Position numbers and translations under genes: made by a program. The notes under the pieces are model-generated. The model ran no database searches. It saw only the letters and a program-made list of their open reading frames with translations, and had not been told where the DNA came from. A stretch of 64,000 nucleotides of DNA. It comes from Decorospora gaudefroyi. Lineage: Eukaryota; Ascomycota; Dothideomycetes; Pleosporales; Pleosporaceae. This document shows positions 55,946-64,000 of the stretch, piece by piece; the first letter of the stretch is position 1, and every line of letters starts with the position of its first letter. Where the stretch lies: the NCBI GenBank assembly GCA_010015605.1, contig ML975334.1, positions 1 through 64,000 on the forward strand, written 5' to 3'.

Positions 55946-58140
55946 GATTGAGTGTAGTGTAGCGAATCGGGTATGCGTAGCATCGCTGCAGGAATAGTCG
56001 GCGAATTTGCTTGGAAGAAAATCCAAAGACTGGTGACCTTTGTTAGGTGTTGCCGATTCAGCGATTGTGATTTGCCCCAGCCACGTCATTGCACAGGATG
56101 GCGTAGTCGTGCGAGGGGGGCATACGCGGGTCCATGGTATTCTAATCGTCTCCGCTCTTCGCTGAATTCCGGATAAGCACTACAGTGCAATAGGGGCCAG
56201 GGCAACGGCAAAATTTGGGCGGGACGCACATGACGCTTATCAAACCCTCGCGTAGCGCTAGAACCGCGGTACAGTACCTTTCGAAGTACTTCCAATAATA
56301 AGCCTCCCCATGCTCTCAGGCATCGGATGCCCATGTGAGCCGAGCACGCGGCATATAGATTCGGCACCTCTTACACCGATCCTCGCCCTATCGGTACATA
56401 CCGTACGGGATGCAACGGAAGGCGCAGCCGAAGGATTCCGTCCCCGTCTTTAGGATATATGACAGCTGTTGGTTTCTGGTAGGTAATCACCTAACCGCTA
56501 CTGACCAAGCAACGAACGTCAGGCAGTGTAACGTTAATATACGTACCTGGTTTACAGGCTCAGGGTCAGCGGTACATGAATCAGGTCAAACTAACGTTCA
56601 GCACAACTGGACCCTTTAGCTCACCGCTATACTTTTCGCTGTTTGTAGATTGTCGTCCCAAAATGGATGGTGAATCCACATGTGAAGTGACGGAGTTGGC
56701 ACCTGAACAGCACCGTTCGGCCATACTTCCACGCTACGTTTTCGGAGGTGTTTATGCAGTGTCATCAGGAGTGATGAGGCCATCAGGTTCGTTTTCTCTA
56801 TTGCGTGTCACTTCTGTTTGGAGCAAAAGCGCGCATACTTGCCGTCCCTTCGCTGGAGACTGCTTGCAAGAGATCCTTGCGTCTCACTATGCGTTAGGCC
56901 AACAGTAAGATCCAAATCCAAGCAAAGGAATACCCTCAGCGCTACCGTGTCTCCAACTCAGAGACCGGCCCAGACCCAGGAGATGAGGTTTCAGCGGCTG
57001 AGAGCGTGTATGCGGACATCATATCGAAGTGATTACACCGTTCACCCGGCTCCTCGAAGGCTAGAACCATGTCCAATTGTACCATGTACGTCTCGCATAC
57101 CGATCCTACAGCTCCAGAGGGTCTGGCTAGAGGAAAGCAAGATGCTTTGCTTCGGATCAAAGGCATCCGGCCATGCTCCATCGTCTTTCAGCGCCGCTAT
57201 ACCCCAAGTTTTGCGTCACGAAGTGGTATCTGCTCTGCGTGCTCACCGCTTCACTGTTCCCGCATCCCGGTCCAACAAGTATGTGGTAAGATCTGGAGTA
57301 GTTTCGCAGAGCCAATGTACGTGTGGAGTAAGCAAGTTCTGAGAGAAGACAATTTCTGCTGATGTATCGGGAAGTGCGTGGAAACGGCTCCAGAACTACG
57401 TATCCATGTCCATAATATGATGAGGCATGCTGTGCGGTGGAGCGTTCGACAGATAGTCCCCAACACCATGTTTGTGGTTTGTTGGGTTGGTGCTTACCCT
57501 GCCTGGCCTGTCGGAGGGAGTGCGCGCTCCGTTCCAGACTTATCGGTGAAGCGGAGCATGAATCGTACGAAGGAGCAGCTCGTAAGGACTTCACAAACCC
57601 ACGCGGATTCTCCAACACTGAAGATACGGGATTCAGCTCCTTTCGCCTATACCGCTAGCTAAGAGATAAGGGATCCAGCAGTGGGATCGTGCAGCCTACG
57701 AAGCCAATGGATACGTACTTTGGGGCAAGAGGATGTCGTGGATCATCAGCGTATTACACATCAGCACCGAAAATGGCGGATGAGATGAGTAAAGCATCCA
57801 GACTTCGTATCTCGTCATCCAATGCGCCGGTGAAGGAATGATTCCTAGTGGAGATGTGGCGTTGGTATCGTGGGCCTGAGTACAGCCTTCATACGAGGTT
57901 TGATCAGACGTTTTGACGAGGTGCTGAGCATCATCATTCGCAGATGGGTCGAGATGGAATGGGATGAGGCTACACTTTGACATGTATAAGACCTGTGCAT
58001 CTTTCGGGCTGAATCTCCAGGGTAGCAGCATCGCCCACATTTTTGCTCATAGTTTAAACATTAGATTGCCGACTTTTTTCGTCGATTTCCCTCTTTGCAG
58101 AACACAAGATCCATAGTGATACCTTGATACACTATCCATC
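55946..58140. other. 2.2-kb intergenic, no gene seen
   Basis: This is the longest gap without a gene. Scanning both strands gave only short open frames with no recognisable domain (the longest about 150-175 codons). A regulator gene of the Zn2Cys6 type, often found in such clusters, was looked for and not found. The last part is the PKS promoter. Confidence 0.5.
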
Positions 58141-61100
58141 ATGGCTCCCCATATGATCGAACTCGCTGAGGACCATAGTGTCAATGGCACTAATGGTACA
58201 ACGCACACCAACGGCTTCAGTCACACCAATGGCTCGAACGGTACCACTCCGAATGGTAATGGCGTTTCTCACGATAGCGCAGCGTCCGCCGCGTATGTGC
58301 AGGAGCCCGTGGCCGTCGTGAGCATGGCATGCCGCCTTCCGGATGAATGCAGCAATCCTCGCCTCTTCTGGAAATTCCTCTCCGAAGGCAGAATCGCTAT
58401 GAACACGCCTCCGGGGACCCGTTTCGACATCAACACACACTACGATGGGTCCCTCAAGCCACAAACGATGGCCTCGCCCGGTGGCATGTTTCTCCAGAAT
58501 ATCGACCCAAGAGATATTGACGCCCAATTCTTCAAATTGTCCGGTATCGAGGCCACTTCTATGGATCCTCAGCAACGGCAGCTACTTGAGGTCGTATATG
58601 AGGGCCTGGAGAACGGCGGTATCACGCTGGAGCAGATGTCGGGTGCACCGGTTGGATGCTTCGTCAGCTCCTTTGCGAGCGACTATGGCGACATCCAGGC
58701 GAGAGATCCTGAGAATCGTGCATCTGCTACGGCGGTCGGTGTAGGTCGAGCGATGTTGAGTAACAGAATATCGCACTTTCTGAACACCAAAGGCCCCTCG
58801 TACGTATTCCACCGTCTGTCACGGGACTGTTTTTAGTAGGTCGCTAACCTGTTTCAGAATGACAATTGACACCGCCTGCTCGGGCGCGCTCATTGGCCTT
58901 GATCTCGCCATGAAGTACCTCCAGACCCGTGAAGTTGACTCTGCCATAGTGGCAGGTGCCAACCTCTATTGCAGCCCTGAACACGTCATGGACCACTACA
59001 TGGGAGCCAACGGTGCCGCATCCCTCTCAGGCAAGTGCCACACGTTTGACTCCAAGGCCGATGGCTACATCAAAGCCGAGGCCGTCAGCATGGTCTATCT
59101 CAAGCGCCTTGACGACGCTATCAAGGACAAAGACCCTATCCGAGCCATCATCAGGGGCACTGCTACTAACAGCGACGGCTGGACTGCTGGTATCGCGTCT
59201 CCCAACGCGGAAGCACAGTCTGCTGCTATTCGCCAGGCGTACAAGAACGCCGGCATCAAGGACTTAACTGCGACCAGCTATGTTGAATTCCACGGCACAG
59301 GAACCCGAGTGGGTGACTCTCTCGAAGCGAATGGTGTAGCCACGGTTTTTGCACCCTCGCGAGATCCTGCCAAACCCCTCCGTATCGGCTCCGTCAAGAG
59401 CAACATCGGCCACTCTGAGCCAGCGGCAGGCCTGTCGGGCTTGCTGAAAACAGTCCTCAGTTTGGAGAAGGGAGTCATTCCAGGGAACCCGACTTTCATC
59501 GACCCAAGTCCCAAGATCGACTTCGAGAAGTGGAGGCTCAAAGCGTCTCGGGTCGCTACACCTTGGCCCAATGTGCCCTTCAAGCGAGCCAGCATTAACT
59601 CCTTCGGATACGGTGGCTCTAACGCACACGCCGTCGTTGACGAGGCCAAGGACTTGGGCATCTACCACACTTCCTCTTTCATCGCTGAAGAAGATGAATA
59701 CGACTTCCCCGAGGAGACGATCGAACGGCCACGCCTTCTGGTGTTCTCCGCCAATGGCGAGAAATCGCTTGAAGCACAGCTCTCCGCCTTGGACAAGCAT
59801 CTCTCAGATCCCGCTGTCAGTGTCAAACTGAGTGATCTCGCTTATACGCTAAGTGAGCGAAAATCCCGACATTATCACCGTTCCTTCACGATTGCCTCGA
59901 GCACACAGATGGATATGCAAAACTTCGAGCGCGGCCACATCCGTGAGGAACCACCAAAGATCGGCTTTGTCTTCACGGGCCAAGGCGCCCAGTGGCCGGA
60001 GATGGGCAAGGCATTGGTCGAGACATTCCCTCTTGCCACACGCGCAATCAAGCATCTTGATGAAGTGCTTCAGAAGTCACATGCACCACCGACATGGAGC
60101 TTATACGATGAACTCGTCAGCCCACGCAGTGCCGAGCACATGCGCCTCCCTGAGATGTCCCAACCTTTGGTGACGGCGCTCCAGATTGCTATCCTCGCAT
60201 TGTTCGATGCTGCCGGTGTAAAGTGTGCTGCAGTAGTCGGCCACTCGTCCGGAGAAATTGCCGCGGCCGTTGCTGCTGGCTATCTGACTCCGGAGCAGGC
60301 GATCCAGATCGCATACTACCGCGGAAAGGCAACCGCAGGAGCAAAATACGAGATGCCCGTCGGTATGATGGCTGCTGGTCTTGGGCCAGATGCTGTTGAT
60401 CCGTACCTGAACGGCTCATCTGTCACTGTCGCGTGCATCAACAGTGACAAGAGCGTCACGCTTTCCGGAACCAAGTCAGAGCTTGCTGAGATCGAAAAGA
60501 AGCTGAAAGAGGATGGGCACTTCGCTCGAGCGCTACTCGTTGATGCCGCGTATCACTCCCGGCACATGAATCCCGTCGCCGGAGTTTACTTGGATTTGCT
60601 TGAAAAACATGTCGATTGGTCTGCGTCTCCAAAACGCTCGGAGGAGCAAGCCACAATGTTCTCTTCTACGATCGGCAAGACGCTGAAGGCGACACCCGGA
60701 CCAGAGTACTGGGTCAAGAACATGGTGTCGCCAGTGCTCTTTGGGCCGGCCTGTCGCAACATGATCACGCAGGAGGAGAACTGTGTGGATTATTTAGTTG
60801 AGATTGGCCCCAGTGATGCTCTCAAGGGACCGGTCAACCAGGTCAAGAAGGCTGCCTCATCCGAAATAACGTACACAAACGCCTGGAAACGGGGGTCTGA
60901 GGCTTTGCAGACAATGTTGGAATGCGCCGGTAAACTCTTCATTGCCGGCTGCCCCATCAAGCTCGCACCGTTCAACGAGGACGCGTCGGAGACCCCGGTT
61001 TTCATCTCGGACCTTCCAAACTATTCATGGGATCACTCGACCAAGTACTGGCATGAGACTGAATCGAGCAAAGACTGGCGCTTCCGCAAGTTCGTTCATC

Positions 61101-64000
61101 ATGATCTCCTGGGCTCCAAGATGCTGGGCGTCCCATGGACAAAGCCGACGTGGAAGAACGGGCTTCGTCTCAGTGATGTACCATGGCTCCGCGACCACAC
61201 GTTGGGTGAGCAGGTCATCTTCCCTGCGGCCGCATACATGGCGATGGCGATGGAAGCCATATTCCAAAAGAGCAAGGCAACAGGCCGCCTAGCTGAGAAC
61301 GTGGGTGTCAACGATGTGACATACAAACTTCGCAACGTCTCATTCCCTCGCATGCTGGTCCTCAGCGACTCGGCGCCCACAATGATACAACTCGCACTCT
61401 CGCCCTGCTCAAGCACCAGAGAATCTTGGCACGAGTTCACCATCACCAGTATCTCGCGTGATGGTGACAGCGCCGACGAAGAGCACTCGGTTGGTCTGAT
61501 CAGCATTGGCGATGCCGTCGCCGCGAAAGCGACAGAAGCAGATGTCGGACCGCTGAAACATGCTGTCCCCGGTTCTGTATGGTACAAGTCGATGCGAGAA
61601 GTCGGATACATGTTCGGTGATGCTTTCCAGCCCTGTCAGGAGATCGAGGCTCAAGCGGATGCGCGCCACTGCCGTGCGCTGATCAAACTGGGCGTTCCGG
61701 AGTCCGTCCGCCAGCAGAGCAAATATGCAATGCACCCTGCTGCCATCGATGGCTGTCTGCAAATCGCTACCGTCGCGCTGAATCGCGGCCATCGATCCGC
61801 GCTGGACACGCTCATGCCGCCGCGATTGATTGACGAGCTCGTCATCTTCCCGCAGCCGCTACGACAGCTCAAGTCCGAAGGCGATGCATCTCTCGGCGTC
61901 GTCGCGTCAGAAGCCATGTATGGAGGTGTTGGACGCCCAGATGACAACAAGCGTTTCGTGAGCGACATCCGGACGTTTGCTGAAGGAAGTCATCAGATGC
62001 TGCTGCACCTGCAGGGCCTGCGCTATCACGCAATCAACGCAAGTGTTGACCGGCCGCACGCATATACCCAAGTCGTGTGGGGTGAGGATGTCGAGTTCTT
62101 GTCGAAAGACCAGATGGCTGGTGTCTTGTCCGGCGTGGCGCCGGACGAAAGCGAAGATGCACGTACCCTGTCACGTGTTGCCAAGGTGGCGAGCCTCATC
62201 GCCCACAAGCGTCCGACCGCCACCTTCATTGAAGTTGCACTAGACGACGACAGTAACGCAATTCAGAGTGTATGGCTCGATCAGCTGCGCGCAAAAGCTG
62301 GGCCAATCGCTGCAGGATGTGCCTACCACCTTTCCCTGCCCTCGCAGAAGGCTGGCCTTGAGGTGCGCGAGAAGTACGCCTCAGAGTCCAATGTAGCGTA
62401 CCTCGTCCATGAAGCAGACACGATATTCCCGAACGACAGCAAGTTCGATCTCATCCTCTTGAAGGTCTCCAAGATCTCGCCGGCTCTGCACAATGTGCTG
62501 GAAAGCGCACGGGGCGCCCTGACCGAGCACGGCTATGTCGCGGTGCTGCATGACGCAGAGTGGTCTTCACAACAAGATGCATTCGGGTTCGATGACAAAC
62601 TTCCCCTATCTGTCCCGAGGGCGCCACAAGGACTTACACGCATCTCTGATATTGCTGCTCGGTCACTCAATCTTGTGTACCTCGGAAGCCGTCCACCAGC
62701 GCCTGCGAAGTCGCTTCTCGCCAACAACACGATCCATCTTGCACACTTCGGAACCCCCAATGGTGCAACGGATGCGCCCCGCGACATGCTGAGGAACCAC
62801 GGATGGGACGTCACGGAGCACACGCTCCCTTTCCACAACGTTCCGGAGAAGGGGACGGTCGTCGTCATGGATGAGATGTTCTCTCCGCTCCTGACCGACC
62901 TCAAAGACGCCCAGTTCGACGCTTTGCGCAGTCTCATCGAGCGGGAATGCCGCATTTTGTGGGTCACCGCAGGCTCACAGATGAACGTCACCCACCCGGA
63001 GCGCGGCCTCATGTTTGGCGCGTCTCGATCTCTCGTGCTTGAGTACCCCAATAACATCCTCATGTGCCTGGACGTGGAGTCCGAGACGAGCAACACCAGC
63101 TTCGAAGCCATTAATACGGTCCTCAACCATCTTAGCACCGTCGAGGTCCTTGGCAAAATCGACAACGAGTTCGTGGAGCGTAACGGCTTACTGCATGTGA
63201 GCCGCGTCATTGGCGATGATGCCCTCAACCAGGCTGAGAAGGAAAGCCAAGAGGGCGCTCCTCTCCAGGACACCATCATCCATGGGCACGACTCCACTAT
63301 TCGTCTGACCAGTGAACGGCCTGGCACCCTGGACACATTGGTCTACACGCAAGTCGAGGTGCCGCCGGTAAAGGACGACGAAGTCGAGATTGAAGTTGTG
63401 GCAGCTGGCATGAACTTCAAAGACTTGGCCAACGCCATGGGATTCGTGCCCTGTAACGAAAAACTGATCGGCCTCGAATGTACGGGTGTCGTAACTGAGA
63501 TCGGCAAAGACGTTAGCACCGTCAAGCCAGGTGACAGAGTGCTGCTCGTCCGCCGAGATGGTGGCTGTTTCGGTAACCGTGTTCGCAACCGCTGGCATGC
63601 AGTCTACAAGTTGCCAGACTCCATTTCCTTCGTGGACGGGACCACGTTCGGTATCGCGGTTCATACCGCCGTCTACGGTCTTATCACCCTTGCGAACGTG
63701 CAGAGAGGCCAGTCTGTTCTCATCCACTCTGCTTCTGGAGGTGTTGGTCTCGCCGCGCTCGACTTGTGCAACTATCTCGGCGCCGAAGTGTATTGCACGG
63801 TCGGTACAGAGGCTAAGATTGACTTCATCGTCGACAACTATGGTGTGCGTAGGGAGCGCGTCTTCTCCTCTCGTTCCACCACCTTTGCTGCTCAGCTCCT
63901 GCGCGCTACTGGTGGACGAGGTGTGGATGTGTGTCTGAACTCGCTCACGGGCGACATGCTGCACGAGTCGTGGCGATGCATCGCCGAGAATGGCAGCTTG
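58141..64000 (+). CDS. Highly reducing type I polyketide synthase (partial, 3' end outside window)
   Basis: Exons are 58141..58799 and 58858..>64000, with a 58-bp intron; 1934 residues in the window and no stop reached. Residues 1-45 are Asn-Gly-Thr-rich linker. The KS runs from about residue 52, with DTACSG Cys227, His365 (EFHGTGT) and His405 (SNIGHS). The AT starts near 588 (FVFTGQGAQW), with GHSSGE Ser683. The DH starts near 965, with His1000 in HTLGEQVIFP and Asp1184 in HPAAIDG. The stretch of about 1340-1690 is where a C-methyltransferase and pseudo-KR sit in such enzymes, but the SAM-binding motif is not recognisable (FIEVALDDDSN in place of an ExGxGxG), so methylation is doubtful. The ER begins near 1699, with the NADPH motif SASGGVGLAAL near 1841. 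KR and ACP are expected beyond the window. Product unknown. Confidence 0.95.

Noticed and set aside
56576..57618. Overlapping open frames of 110-174 codons on both strands before the PKS
   Set aside because: None shows a known domain; a Zn2Cys6 regulator was looked for and its Cys pattern is absent.
1..64000. tRNA, rRNA, CRISPR or riboswitch elements
   Set aside because: No tRNA-like B box with acceptor pairing, no repeat-spacer array and no rRNA sequence were seen on either strand by eye; a covariance-model scan would be needed to exclude small RNAs.

Overview
The window is nuclear DNA of a filamentous ascomycete (Pezizomycotina, most likely Dothideomycetes). The evidence is short GT-AG introns of 46-69 bp in most genes, often with a CTAAC-type branch site; fungal-only families (Chs7, Las21, Rrp5, Utp8, Alb1, DUF4211); and a highly reducing polyketide synthase. 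No tRNA, rRNA or CRISPR array was seen. Exon boundaries were placed by hand from splice signals, reading-frame continuity and remembered family sequence; no alignment was run.

Layout. (1) 0-18.6 kb is mostly a gene-dense housekeeping block: Utp8 (rRNA processing), Elg1 (PCNA unloading), a membrane-anchored ubiquitin protease, Alb1 (60S biogenesis), a DUF4211 acidic nuclear protein, a phenol-hydroxylase-like flavoprotein and Chs7 (chitin synthase export). (2) 18.9-21.7 kb is a degraded, transposon-marked island. An F-box gene is split by a 234-bp MITE-like element with a perfect 5-bp target duplication, and is followed by AT-rich sequence and a 188-bp solo LTR with its own 5-bp duplication. 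(3) 21.7-35.4 kb is housekeeping again: an ArAE/FUSC-type membrane protein, Rrp5, a Cdt2-type CRL4 receptor and glyoxalase II with a probable alternative mitochondrial N terminus. (4) 35.7-41.5 kb holds two intronless genes in head-to-head orientation, a dimethylglycine-oxidase-like flavoprotein and a Rieske oxygenase of the choline monooxygenase/glycine betaine demethylase type. Together they look like a methylated-amine catabolic pair. (5) 42.4-43.3 kb is a HAD-type dehalogenase pseudogene broken by a 174-bp solo LTR. The 3' end of a second, nearly identical LTR copy forms the first 75 bases of the window. (6) 44.4 kb to the end is accessory: an NTF2-like protein, a DHA2 MFS transporter, a GPI ethanolamine-phosphate transferase (Las21 type), then a cytochrome P450, an alpha/beta hydrolase and a highly reducing PKS on one strand, with the PKS running off the window.

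How the genes may work together. P450, hydrolase and PKS form a plausible biosynthetic core: the PKS builds a reduced chain, a trans-acting hydrolase or acyltransferase may release it, and the P450 oxidises it. The MFS transporter could export the product. Las21 sits inside this group, head-to-head with the P450. It may be only a border housekeeping gene, but a cluster-embedded target copy (self-resistance) is a testable possibility. The Rieske/dimethylglycine-oxidase pair would convert glycine betaine to dimethylglycine and then sarcosine.

Genome-defence signs: several stop codons in the two pseudogenes can be explained by C:G-to-T:A changes, which fits repeat-induced point mutation or simple decay.
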